This document shows, one piece after another, positions 42,001 to 52,220 of a stretch of DNA of 64,000 nt. The translations under genes and the position numbers were made by a program. This stretch comes from Erysipelotrichaceae bacterium (GTDB lineage: Bacteria > Bacillota_I > Bacilli_A > Erysipelotrichales > Erysipelotrichaceae). Under the pieces are notes generated by a model. The model made no database searches and was not told the origin of the DNA. It was given only the letters and a program-made list of their open reading frames with translations. Each line of letters opens with the position of its first letter. Positions within the stretch are counted from its first letter, which is position 1. The stretch covers positions 186,001 through 250,000 of the forward strand of contig JAFYHT010000071.1 of NCBI GenBank assembly GCA_017539025.1. The letters are read 5' to 3'.

Positions 42001-43022
42001 TGAAAAAAGTATTGGTAGTTGGCGGTACAGGCACAATCTCTACGCCTGTCACGATGGGCTTGGCAAACGACCCGAATGTTGAACTTTACGTATTGAACAG
42101 AGGCAAGAGGAACGATCCGTTCCCTGAACATGTCAACAGGCTGGTAGGAGACATCAAGAACGATGTTGAAGGCGTGAAGGAATTGCTGAAAGACAAAGAG
42201 TTCGATTCCGTCATCAACTTTATCATCATGAATGAAGAAGACGCAAAGACGAACGTTGAACTTTTCAAGGGAAAGACAAAACAGTTCATCTTCATTTCGA
42301 CTGTATGTGTTCTTGATCACTCAACCTCATGCAATGTTGATGAGACGATGGCTTATGGCAACGCTTATTACAAGTATGGCCAGAACAAGGAAGCTTGCGA
42401 AAGATATTTCCTGAAAGAAGCAGAAAACGGATTCCCATTAACGATCGTCAGACCGACTCAGACTTATTCTGATTCCAGATATCCTCTTTCCATCAAAGGA
42501 AAGACATACTGGACGGTTGCTTCAAGAATGTTAAGAGGCAAGGAAGTCATCATGCATGGCGATGGTCAGAACCTTTGGGCTTGCACACACGCATCTGATT
42601 TTGCAAAGCTCTTCAATCCGCTGGTAGCCAATCCGGAAACAGTTGGTGAGATCTATCAGGTCATGAATCCGGAGCCTGTCACCTGGGATATGGTTTATGA
42701 AGCTCTGGCTGATGCCTTAGGAGTTGAATATAAGCCGGTATATATTTCCGAATATCTGCTGGACGAGTCAAAGAAATACGACTTCAGATCTACTATGCAT
42801 GGCGATAAGCACTTCTCCTGTATCTTCGATATTTCCAAGGCAAAGAAATTCAATCCTGATGTGAAGTTTGATGTCGATATCAGAAAAGGTGCGGAAATGT
42901 ATGTGGAATACATGAATGCTCATCCGGAAGAGAAGAAAGAAGATGAAGACTTCGATAAGTGGTGTGACGATACGATTGCTGCTTACAAGGAGTTTGCCGC
43001 AAAGTTCACAGAGAATATCTAA
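42000..43022 (+). CDS. NAD-dependent epimerase/dehydratase-like extended SDR
   Basis: A 340-residue extended SDR. Cofactor loop GGTGTISTPV (8-17), a NRGKRN segment that may set NADP preference, and YYKYGQNKEAC with Tyr and Lys of YxxxK. Members of this group act as nucleotide-sugar epimerases or as plant-like RNA-binding CSP41-type proteins; the first is more likely here. It uses the last base of the preceding stop for its ATG (TAATG), so translation is coupled to the Gfo/Idh gene. Confidence 0.8.
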   Translation: MKKVLVVGGTGTISTPVTMGLANDPNVELYVLNRGKRNDPFPEHVNRLVGDIKNDVEGVKELLKDKEFDSVINFIIMNEEDAKTNVELFKGKTKQFIFISTVCVLDHSTSCNVDETMAYGNAYYKYGQNKEACERYFLKEAENGFPLTIVRPTQTYSDSRYPLSIKGKTYWTVASRMLRGKEVIMHGDGQNLWACTHASDFAKLFNPLVANPETVGEIYQVMNPEPVTWDMVYEALADALGVEYKPVYISEYLLDESKKYDFRSTMHGDKHFSCIFDISKAKKFNPDVKFDVDIRKGAEMYVEYMNAHPEEKKEDEDFDKWCDDTIAAYKEFAAKFTENI

Positions 43023-43027
43023 AGAAA

Positions 43028-43053
43028 AAAGGTGATGTTGCTACATCGCCTTT
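43028..43053 (+). terminator. Hairpin after epimerase-like gene
   Basis: AAAGGTGATGT/ACATCGCCTTT, 11-bp stem with one U-G pair, 4-nt loop, short T run. Confidence 0.7.
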
Positions 43054-43072
43054 CAATAATATGGAGGACGAT

Positions 43073-44209
43073 ATGATCATTAACGATTTAAATACAATAC
43101 CTCATTTCGGTTTCGGATTGATGCGCCTGCCTTTGAAAGATCCAAAGGATCCAAAAAGCATCGATATGGAACAGTTGAAGAAAATGGTAGATGCTTATAT
43201 GGAAAAAGGATTCACTTATTTCGATACAGCTTATCCATATCATAAGGGTTTGTCGGAAGTTGCGATCAGAGAAGCTCTTGTTAAAAGATATGACAGAGAG
43301 TCTTTCCTTCTTGCAGATAAGCTTCCTGCCTGGTCACTCAATTGTGAAGAAGATCGCGACAGGATATTCAACGAGCAACTGGAAAGAACCGGTGCCGGAT
43401 TCTTTGACTTCTATCTCATGCACAGCGTTGAAACAAAGTGGCTTGGAGTATATGAAAAATTCGATTGTTTTAACTGGGCACTCAAGAAGAAAGAAGAAGG
43501 GCTGATCAGACACTTCGGGATTTCTTATCATGATTCTCCTGAACTCCTGGAAGAGATCCTGAAGAAGTATCCTGAAATTGAATTTGTGCAGATTCAGATG
43601 AATTATCTGGATTGGAAAAACCCAATCGTTCAATCAGAAAAAAACTATGAAATCTGCCGTAAGTATGGGAAATATGTCAACGTCATGGAACCGGTCAAGG
43701 GCGGAACGCTGGCAAATCTTCCGAAAGAAGAAGCTGAACTTCTGAAAGCAAAAGATCCGGAAGCATCTCAAGCTTCCTGGGCGATCCGTTTTGCCCTGTC
43801 TCACGAAGGGATGATGGTCGTCTTATCCGGAATGTCTTCTTTTGAACAGATGGAAGATAATCTGAATACGACAAAAGATTTCAAACCGTTAAATGAAGAA
43901 GAATTCAAATTACTGGAGCAGGTCGCTGAAAGCTTCCGTAATAAGCCAACGATCGGATGTACCGGTTGCCGATACTGTGTAGATGGCTGTCCTATGCAGA
44001 TAACGATCCCTGACTTGTTTAAAGTCATGAATAAAGCGATCGTCAACGGATGTGACGAAAGGACAAGAGGCGATTATAAGGGAGCTACAGTCAAAGTAAA
44101 CAAAGGGATCGCATCCGATTGTATCAAATGCGGTCAATGTGAGGAGGCTTGTCCACAGCACCTACCGATCAGAAGCCTCTTAGAAAAAGTAGCAGAAACA
44201 TTTGATTGA
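43073..44209 (+). CDS. Aldo/keto reductase with C-terminal 4Fe-4S domain
   Basis: A 378-residue protein. The first 300 residues are an aldo/keto-reductase barrel (catalytic Asp in YFDTAYPY, Tyr in that stretch, Lys in LADKLP, His in YLMHSV). The C-terminal part has two clusters of cysteines (CTGCRYCVDGCPMQ and CIKCGQCEEACPQH), a bacterial-ferredoxin-like 2x[4Fe-4S] domain. This type probably passes electrons between the barrel and ferredoxin. The ATG at 43073 has GGAGG 5 nt upstream; an ATG at 43061 overlaps that ribosome site. Confidence 0.9.
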   Translation: MIINDLNTIPHFGFGLMRLPLKDPKDPKSIDMEQLKKMVDAYMEKGFTYFDTAYPYHKGLSEVAIREALVKRYDRESFLLADKLPAWSLNCEEDRDRIFNEQLERTGAGFFDFYLMHSVETKWLGVYEKFDCFNWALKKKEEGLIRHFGISYHDSPELLEEILKKYPEIEFVQIQMNYLDWKNPIVQSEKNYEICRKYGKYVNVMEPVKGGTLANLPKEEAELLKAKDPEASQASWAIRFALSHEGMMVVLSGMSSFEQMEDNLNTTKDFKPLNEEEFKLLEQVAESFRNKPTIGCTGCRYCVDGCPMQITIPDLFKVMNKAIVNGCDERTRGDYKGATVKVNKGIASDCIKCGQCEEACPQHLPIRSLLEKVAETFD

Positions 44210-44256
44210 GATGAGCGTACCGTATCAGATGCGGCACGGTTTCTGAAGGAGGGTTT

Positions 44257-45021
44257 ATGAAGTATACCTTGATCACCGGCGCTTCTACAGGCATCGGAAA
44301 AGCAACGGCTGAAGAATTTGCTAGGCAAGGACATGATTTGATCGTCGTTGCCAGAAGGATCGAAAAACTGAAAGAATTATCAGAAAAGATCTGGGAGAAA
44401 TATCACAGAGAAGTCATATGCATCCAGTGTGACCTGAGCAATCAGAAACAGGTTTATGATCTTTATGATAAATGTAAAGATTATGATATCGATATCTGGA
44501 TCAACAATGCCGGTGCCGGTCTGCAGCAGAAGATCAGTGAACACGACATTGAAAGAGCGATGAACGTGATTGCTTTAAACATTGAGGCTACGACGATCCT
44601 TTCATCGCTTTATGCAAGAGACAACAAAGACAAGCCTTATACGCTGATCAACATCTCTTCCTTAGCCGGATATCGCATCGCAAAAAGGCTTCCGGTCTAT
44701 AGCGCAACGAAGATGTATATTTCAGCAATCACAGAGGCACTTTATTATGAGATGGGTGAAGAAAATCTGCCCCTTAGAGTCAAGGTGTTTGCTGCCGGAA
44801 GTACCGCAACGGATTTTGAAATGGTCGCAAACGGAAAAGTACCTGATCCAGATACTTTTAAAGGAAACTCATCAGAAGAAGTTGCTTCATTTATCTATCA
44901 AGCATATTTAAATGATAAATGTGTGGCATATGTTGGTTATGATTTTGATTTGTACTTTACCGATCCATGCATACCACATTCATTGAACAAAAGCATACAC
45001 CCGAGTATGTTAGAAAGGTAA
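44257..45021 (+). CDS. Short-chain dehydrogenase 2
   Basis: A 254-residue classical SDR. TGASTGIGKATAEE (7-20), NNAGAG, and YSATKMYISAI with Tyr and Lys are intact. No substrate-specific clues. AGGAGGG precedes the ATG. A Gfo/Idh gene follows after 6 nt, so the two probably share a transcript. Confidence 0.88.
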   Translation: MKYTLITGASTGIGKATAEEFARQGHDLIVVARRIEKLKELSEKIWEKYHREVICIQCDLSNQKQVYDLYDKCKDYDIDIWINNAGAGLQQKISEHDIERAMNVIALNIEATTILSSLYARDNKDKPYTLINISSLAGYRIAKRLPVYSATKMYISAITEALYYEMGEENLPLRVKVFAAGSTATDFEMVANGKVPDPDTFKGNSSEEVASFIYQAYLNDKCVAYVGYDFDLYFTDPCIPHSLNKSIHPSMLER

Positions 45022-45027
45022 AAGAGA

Positions 45028-45978
45028 ATGGTCAGATGGGGATTATTAGGAGCGGGAATGATTGCTCACAGATTTTGTGCATCTTTAAGAAACGAAAAGG
45101 ATTCTGTCCTTTATGCGATTTCAGGAAGAAACAGAGAAAAACTGGAAACCTTTGCGCAAAAGAATCCGTGTGAAAAGATCTATACGAATTATGATGAAAT
45201 GTTGGCAGACCCTGAGATAGACGCGGTATATCTTGCTTTGCCAAACTCCTTGCATTGTGAATATGCGATCAAGGCTTTAAAAGCAAAAAAAGCGGTCTTA
45301 TGTGAAAAGCCGGCTGTCTTATCAAAAAAAGAAATGGAAGAAGTCGCAAATGCAGCAAGAGAAAACAAGACTCTGTTCATGGAGGCATTGAAACCGAGAT
45401 TTACCCCTTTATACAGAGAATTGAAAGAAAAACTGGATAACGGCCTGATCGGTACGATCAGGAATATCGATACTCACATTTTCTTCCCACGTCCGGATAA
45501 GCCATCACATCTGGATCCGATCCAGGGCGGAATCATCAGAGACAGCGGTATTTATTGTGCAAGCTGGTATGAAGATTTTCTGAAAAACGCCAAAGTAAGA
45601 CGTTCTTTTGTAACAATGTATTACAAAACCAACGTCTATATCCGTTCGGAGTTGGATTGTGGAAACGAAATCAGCTCGGTGCTCGAGGCTGGTTTTGATG
45701 CAAGAAGGACTTCTCAGGCGACGATCTATGGAGATAAGGGATATGTGATTGTAGATAATTTCCATCGTCCGGAAAAAGCAATCGTTTGTCTGAATGACGA
45801 AACTGTATATACGATCGAGAAACCATATGAGTATGATGATTTCTATGGAGAGATCCATCATGCCGTTGAGTGTGTGAAAAACGGAATCTATGACAGCGGA
45901 ATCATGTCTTTAGATTCCTCGGTTAATTGCCATGACCTGCTTGATCAGATCGAAAGGAGTATTTCGAAAAATGGATAA
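45028..45978 (+). CDS. Gfo/Idh/MocA-type oxidoreductase 3
   Basis: A 316-residue oxidoreductase: GLLGAGMIA loop, EKPAVLSKKEM, and the C-terminal IIRDSGIYCASWYEDFLK. It resembles dimeric dihydrodiol-dehydrogenase-like enzymes (PRFTPLYRELKEKL motif). Overlaps the next gene by 8 nt (ATG at 45971). Substrate unknown; part of a run SDR-Gfo/Idh-AKR-HAD. Confidence 0.85.
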   Translation: MVRWGLLGAGMIAHRFCASLRNEKDSVLYAISGRNREKLETFAQKNPCEKIYTNYDEMLADPEIDAVYLALPNSLHCEYAIKALKAKKAVLCEKPAVLSKKEMEEVANAARENKTLFMEALKPRFTPLYRELKEKLDNGLIGTIRNIDTHIFFPRPDKPSHLDPIQGGIIRDSGIYCASWYEDFLKNAKVRRSFVTMYYKTNVYIRSELDCGNEISSVLEAGFDARRTSQATIYGDKGYVIVDNFHRPEKAIVCLNDETVYTIEKPYEYDDFYGEIHHAVECVKNGIYDSGIMSLDSSVNCHDLLDQIERSISKNG

Positions 45979-46810
45979 ATATTTTATATTAAGCAACGGT
46001 TTGAAAGTAGCTAACATCGGACTGGGAACCTATCAGCTTCCTGACGACGAGAGTACAAGCGAACTGATCAGACAGGCGATTCAAGCCGGATACAGACACA
46101 TCGACTGTTCTCCGAGCTACTACAACGCAAAAGCGATCTCTGAAGGAATATTCACATCCGGAATCGACCGTAAAGAGATCTGCATCTCTACCAAGGCTAG
46201 AAACAGAGAAAGAGGCAGAGAAAAGACTTATCAGGGAGCTTTAGACAGGATGAAAGATCTGAACATCGATTATATCGATATGTATCTTTTGCATTGGCCG
46301 GCTTCCGTGAAAGACTATGATAACTGGAAAGAAGTCAACAGAGATACCTGGCAGGGAATGATCGATCTGTATAAAGACGGTATCGCAAGGTCGATTGGAG
46401 TCTGCAACTTCCTTCCTCATCATCTGGATTGTATCATGGATATGGAGATACAGCCGATGGTCAACCAGATCGAATTCCATCCGGGTTTCATGCAGAAAGA
46501 AGCATATGAATACTGCTTAAAAAACAACATCGTTGTAGAGGCACATACGCCATTAGGCGGAAGCAGGAACACGGGAAACGAAGAACTCAAGAAGATGGCG
46601 GAAAAATATGGAAAGAACGAAGGCCAGCTTTATCTGAGATGGGAATTACAGAAAGGTACGATACCTCTTCCGAAATCCACAAAGATCGAAAGAGTTATTT
46701 CCAATTTTGATGTATATGATTTCGAGATCTCGGATGAGGATGTGAAGTACCTCGATGAGATGGAGTGCTTTGTCACCAACAACCAGCACCCGGATTCCGT
46801 GGAGTTCTAA
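45971..46810 (+). CDS. Aldo/keto reductase (AKR5-like) 2
   Basis: A 279-residue reductase similar in plan to that at 31178: Asp in HIDCSPSYY, Tyr in SPSYYNA, Lys in STKARN, His in LLHWP, and the cofactor end LPKSTKIERVI. The start codon at 45971 overlaps the previous gene; the frame is open upstream to 45932 but AAGGAG lies 10 nt before 45971. The HAD gene starts immediately after its stop. Confidence 0.88.
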   Translation: MDKYFILSNGLKVANIGLGTYQLPDDESTSELIRQAIQAGYRHIDCSPSYYNAKAISEGIFTSGIDRKEICISTKARNRERGREKTYQGALDRMKDLNIDYIDMYLLHWPASVKDYDNWKEVNRDTWQGMIDLYKDGIARSIGVCNFLPHHLDCIMDMEIQPMVNQIEFHPGFMQKEAYEYCLKNNIVVEAHTPLGGSRNTGNEELKKMAEKYGKNEGQLYLRWELQKGTIPLPKSTKIERVISNFDVYDFEISDEDVKYLDEMECFVTNNQHPDSVEF

Positions 46811-47578
46811 ATGAAGGATATTAAAGCCTTCTTTTTCGATATTGACGGAACCTTATGTGATCGTTCCAACCGGATCAGCTTTTCAACTCAAAAAGCCTTG
46901 AAAAGTCTGAAACAGAAGGAATATCTTCTGTTTCTTTCGTCAGGACGGCCAATGCGTTCCATGAAACTGTTTTTTGATGAGAACGATCTGGATTTTGACG
47001 GATACATTTATCTCAATGGCCAATGCGGTTCCTATCAGGGAAAAGATGTGCGCAATGTTTATCTTCCGGAAGATGAAGTCAGAAACGCATTGGGTTTTAT
47101 CCTTGAACATAGGATTCAGACAAACATCCATGTTGACAAGGAAACCGTTACAGCATTGGATGGTGATGAGCACAGAGTCTATCAGATCCCGCTTTGCGAT
47201 TTTTCAAAACTGAATTATTCACACATTCATCAGATCTCCGTTATGCTTCCGGAAGGAGAGATGTTGGAAGAAGTAAAAAAGATCATGAAAAGCTGTGAAG
47301 TGACCAGGTGGTCTCGGGATGGTGTTGATATCATTCTTGCGGGAAGCGGAAAGATCGAAGGAATGAAGGCGATACTCGATTCGTGCGGACTGTCTTTTCA
47401 ACAAGTTATATCTTTCGGAGACAGCGAAAACGACGTTGAGATGTTGAAGCTTTCAAAGGTCGGTATTGCTATGGGGAACGCCATGGAAGTATGTAAAATA
47501 GCGTCGGATTATGTCACTGATGATATGTATCATGACGGGATCTTTAACGCATTGAAACACTTTGGTTTCTTGGAATAA
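46811..47578 (+). CDS. Cof-type HAD phosphatase 2
   Basis: A 255-residue Cof-type HAD hydrolase. FFDIDGTLCD (motif I, both Asp), LSSGRP (motif II), GDSENDVEML (motif IV). Homolog of the minus-strand gene at 30217. Joined to the aldo/keto reductase gene with no gap, so likely a sugar-phosphate phosphatase of the same pathway. Ends before a terminator at 47608. Confidence 0.88.
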   Translation: MKDIKAFFFDIDGTLCDRSNRISFSTQKALKSLKQKEYLLFLSSGRPMRSMKLFFDENDLDFDGYIYLNGQCGSYQGKDVRNVYLPEDEVRNALGFILEHRIQTNIHVDKETVTALDGDEHRVYQIPLCDFSKLNYSHIHQISVMLPEGEMLEEVKKIMKSCEVTRWSRDGVDIILAGSGKIEGMKAILDSCGLSFQQVISFGDSENDVEMLKLSKVGIAMGNAMEVCKIASDYVTDDMYHDGIFNALKHFGFLE

Positions 47579-47589
47579 AAGAAAGAAAC

Positions 47590-47605
47590 GAAACATAATT
47601 TCAAG
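47590..47605. promoter_or_regulatory. Candidate operator, GAAACATAATTYCAAG motif copy 2
   Basis: One base different from 27059-27074. It lies just past the HAD gene stop and upstream of the aldo/keto reductase at 47715; may be an RpiR-type site (inference). Confidence 0.35.
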
Positions 47606-47607
47606 AT

Positions 47608-47682
47608 AAAAAACAGAAACAACAATCATTTCTGAAACTATTTTCCAAAGTACTTCAGAGTCGTTGATTCTGTTTTTATTTT
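47608..47682 (+). terminator. Large imperfect hairpin before aldo/keto reductase
   Basis: AAAACAGAA..CAAC..TCTGAA pairs with TTCAGA..GTTG..TTCTGTTTT, then T-rich sequence. An imperfect stem of about 20 positions. Confidence 0.6.
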
Positions 47683-47714
47683 AGGGATAATGAGTTTGTG
47701 GGGAGGAAAAAAAC

Positions 47715-48680
47715 ATGAAATACATCACTTTAGCAAATAATGAAAAAGTTTCTCAGGAAATCCTTGGTTTGATGCGCATCCAGTGGAAAGGCGTTGATGA
47801 AAACGGCAACAAAACATATCTTGGTCTTCCTGTCGAGGATGTGGAAGCTTTGATTTTTAAGGCTTTGGATCTGGGAATCAACTTTATTGATACAGCAGAT
47901 ATTTATGGTCACGGCCTTTCAGAAGAACTGATCGGCAAGGTTTTTGAGAGAAATCCGGGACTGAGAGAAAAGCTCTTTGTTCAGACAAAATGCGGTGTCG
48001 TATCGACAAGCGAAGGAAGAAGGAATTCTACTGAAGGGTCCTACATCATTGAATGCGTCAATAGATCTTTAGAAAGATTAAAAACAGACCACATCGATTC
48101 ACTGTTATTACATATGCCTGATGCATTATTTGATCCTCAAGATGTGGCTGAAGCATTCGATCAGCTTTATAACGAAGGCAAGGTCAGATATTTTGGTGTC
48201 TCAAACTGGACCAGCAGCAACATCGCTTTACTGATGAAGTATTCAAAACAGCCGATCACTTTCGATCAGGAACAGCTTTCCATCGTTCATTCATTCATGG
48301 TAGATGGAGAAATGTCTGTCAACCAAGATTGGGAAAACTCCATTGAAAGAGATACTCAGAAGCTTGCTTTCTGCAGACTCAACGGTATTCAGCTGCAGGC
48401 TTATTCAACAGTTGTTGCCAAGATCAACGAAAGAACATTCATCGACAATCCAAATTATGAAAAGATGAATCAGATCATGGACAGACTCTGCGAAAAATAC
48501 AATACGAATAAGAACGCAATTGCATTAGCTTGGATACAGAGACTTCCGGAAAACGTCATGACCGTCATCGGCACGACGAAAGTATCCCGTCTTGAAGAAA
48601 GCACACAAGCCTGTGATGTCAGACTGACAGCTCAGGAATGGTACGATCTGTATTATTCAACAGGAAAGAAGATGTTATAA
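47715..48680 (+). CDS. Aldo/keto reductase (YdhF-like) 3
   Basis: A 321-residue barrel of the oxidoreductase YdhF or predicted-oxidoreductase branch: NFIDTADIYGHGLSE, VQTKCGVV, LLLHMPDAL, and the C-terminal NPKALALAWIQ-like KNAIALAWIQRLPENVMTVIGTTKVSRL. Uses NAD(P)H to reduce an aldehyde or ketone. GGGGAGGA lies before the ATG. A distinct aldo/keto reductase follows 50 nt later. Confidence 0.88.
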   Translation: MKYITLANNEKVSQEILGLMRIQWKGVDENGNKTYLGLPVEDVEALIFKALDLGINFIDTADIYGHGLSEELIGKVFERNPGLREKLFVQTKCGVVSTSEGRRNSTEGSYIIECVNRSLERLKTDHIDSLLLHMPDALFDPQDVAEAFDQLYNEGKVRYFGVSNWTSSNIALLMKYSKQPITFDQEQLSIVHSFMVDGEMSVNQDWENSIERDTQKLAFCRLNGIQLQAYSTVVAKINERTFIDNPNYEKMNQIMDRLCEKYNTNKNAIALAWIQRLPENVMTVIGTTKVSRLEESTQACDVRLTAQEWYDLYYSTGKKML

Positions 48681-48730
48681 AATACCTGCAACAATAAAAC
48701 CGGAACAGACAAAGAAAAGGAGAACAACGG

Positions 48731-49726
48731 ATGAAGTATTCATATTTAGGAAGAACCGGACTGACAGTAAGCAAGCTCGTTTTGGGTACGATGAACTTCG
48801 GTACCAGAACAGAGGAAGAAACAGCACACAAGATCATGGACAAGGCTCTGGAAGCCGGTATCAATGTCATCGATACTGCCAACGTATATGGTGAAGATGG
48901 AGTTCTTGATAATCTATACAGAGGAAAGAGCGAGGATATCGTAGGAAGATGGTTCGCAAAAGATCCAAGCAGAAGAGAAAAGATGGTATTAACTACAAAG
49001 GTCTTTATGCGTATGAACGACCCAAGAGATAACGCCAATAACAAAAAGGATCTCTCTTTATACAAGATCAGAAGACATCTTAAAGATTCTTTAAGACGTC
49101 TACAGACAGATCATCTGGAATTATATTTCATGCATCACGTAGATGAGCATGCAACATGGCAGGAGCTCTGGGGAGCTTTTCAGCCAATCGTTGATTCCGG
49201 CACGGTTGATTATATCGGTTCCAGCAATTTTGGTGCACGTCACATCTGTTACGCGCAGGCTGCAGCTGAGAAAAGAAATTTCATGGGTCTTTGTGTTGAA
49301 CAATGCCAGTACAACCTTTTCCATCGTCTGCCGGAAATCGAACTGCTTCCCACAGCTAAAGATCTGGGATTAGGCATCTTCTGCTGGAGTCCGCTGGCTG
49401 AAGGCTTATTAAGCGGACATGTACTGGATGCCAAACCGGGAACCAGAGGAGCCGTCATTAAAGACAAACTGACAGAAACTCAGCGCAAGCAACTGGAAGA
49501 CTACTCCGCTTTATGCAAGAGCATCGGCGAATCAGAAGCAACGGTTGCTCTGGCATGGCTCTTGCACAATCCGGTCGTCACATCCGTGATCGTTGGCCCA
49601 AGAACCGTTGAACAGCTCGAATCATCTTTGAAGGCTGTTGATCTGGAGCTCAGCGAAGAAACATTGAAAAAACTCGATGAGATCTTCCCGGGCTATGAAG
49701 CAGCTCCGAAATCTTATTCTTGGTAA
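48731..49726 (+). CDS. Aldo/keto reductase (potassium-channel beta-subunit-like) 4
   Basis: A 331-residue AKR of the YghZ/AKR13-like type. NVIDTANVYG (Asp, Tyr), TTKVFMRM (Lys), MHHVDEHATW (His) and the C-terminal VGPRTVEQLESSL cofactor site are present. AAAGGAG precedes the ATG. Different subfamily from the other AKRs here, which speaks against tandem duplication. Followed by a terminator at 49807. Confidence 0.88.
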   Translation: MKYSYLGRTGLTVSKLVLGTMNFGTRTEEETAHKIMDKALEAGINVIDTANVYGEDGVLDNLYRGKSEDIVGRWFAKDPSRREKMVLTTKVFMRMNDPRDNANNKKDLSLYKIRRHLKDSLRRLQTDHLELYFMHHVDEHATWQELWGAFQPIVDSGTVDYIGSSNFGARHICYAQAAAEKRNFMGLCVEQCQYNLFHRLPEIELLPTAKDLGLGIFCWSPLAEGLLSGHVLDAKPGTRGAVIKDKLTETQRKQLEDYSALCKSIGESEATVALAWLLHNPVVTSVIVGPRTVEQLESSLKAVDLELSEETLKKLDEIFPGYEAAPKSYSW

Positions 49727-49806
49727 AATCACATTCCCGGATCCGATATGATTTCCCCTTGTCATTTTAACCTCCTTAACAGGATACCGGGATTTATCAA
49801 AAACAA

Positions 49807-51285
<1,479 letters not shown>

Positions 51286-51287
51286 AT

Positions 51288-52217
51288 ATGAAACTGTTAC
51301 TGACGGCATATGGCAGCAAGGAAGGAAAAGACAAAGGTATCTTAGAGATCGATTATAACGAAACGGAAAACAAGATCAGCGCAAAACGCGTGATCGCTTT
51401 GGGTGGTAAATGTAATGCGGTATCACAAACAGATACGGAGATCATTCTTGCAGAAGAACTTGACGGAAAGAATTATCTGAAGTTTTATGATCCGAATACA
51501 TTTGAGTTAAAAGAATCGATTGAAACTGCATATATCTACAACTATATGCAGGTATTTGATGATTACATCCTGCTTGCTTCTTTCAAGAGCGGCGTTGATG
51601 CTGTCTATGACAGAAACAAGAAAAAGATCATAAAAGAAGTGGTTCATGAAAGAGACGGAAAACAAGGTGGAAGATCCCATTATATACGTCAGCTGAAAGA
51701 CGGCAGAGTTGTCAGTGTAGAAAACGGATTGAATCAGATCTATCTCTACAGAAACAAGGATCTGGAAATCGAAAAAGTACTGGATTTCGATGCGAAAAAC
51801 ATCCGCCTGATGACATTTACAGAAGATGAAAAAACTATCTTCCTCAACACCGAAGTCAGTAATGAACTGCTGGTCCTGGATGGAAGAGATTTCCACGCCA
51901 AGCAGGCATTAAGACTCACAGAAGATGAACATAGTTTCTCCGGTGGTCATGCGATATCTGATGATGGCAGATATGATTATGTCGGGGTCAGAGGAGAGGA
52001 TACTCTGCTGGCTTTTGAAAACAGAGAAGATGAGGTCTCAATGATCGAAAAGGTTTCCTGTGGAAAGATGCCAAGAGATATATTCTGTCTGGATTCTTAT
52101 ATCTTTGTCAGCTGTACGAACGAGAATGCAGTCGAAGTCTATCAACTGAGAGACAAGCATCTGATAAAGATCAACGCAGTGAATGTTGAAAATCCGATCA
52201 CATTTGAAATGAGGTAG
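51288..52217 (+). CDS. Beta-propeller lactonase-like protein (paralog 1)
   Basis: A 309-residue protein with seven-blade propeller repeats typical of the 6-phosphogluconolactonase/YbhE-like family; recognisable in MKLLLTAYGSKEG, GGRSHYIRQLKDGR, FSGGHAISDDGRY and MPRDIFCLDSYIFVSCTNENAVEVY. It may open a sugar lactone made by one of the dehydrogenases. A paralog of similar length lies at 58960. ATG is 2 nt past the GH1 stop. True enzymatic activity not proven by sequence. Confidence 0.75.
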   Translation: MKLLLTAYGSKEGKDKGILEIDYNETENKISAKRVIALGGKCNAVSQTDTEIILAEELDGKNYLKFYDPNTFELKESIETAYIYNYMQVFDDYILLASFKSGVDAVYDRNKKKIIKEVVHERDGKQGGRSHYIRQLKDGRVVSVENGLNQIYLYRNKDLEIEKVLDFDAKNIRLMTFTEDEKTIFLNTEVSNELLVLDGRDFHAKQALRLTEDEHSFSGGHAISDDGRYDYVGVRGEDTLLAFENREDEVSMIEKVSCGKMPRDIFCLDSYIFVSCTNENAVEVYQLRDKHLIKINAVNVENPITFEMR

Positions 52218-52220
52218 CAG

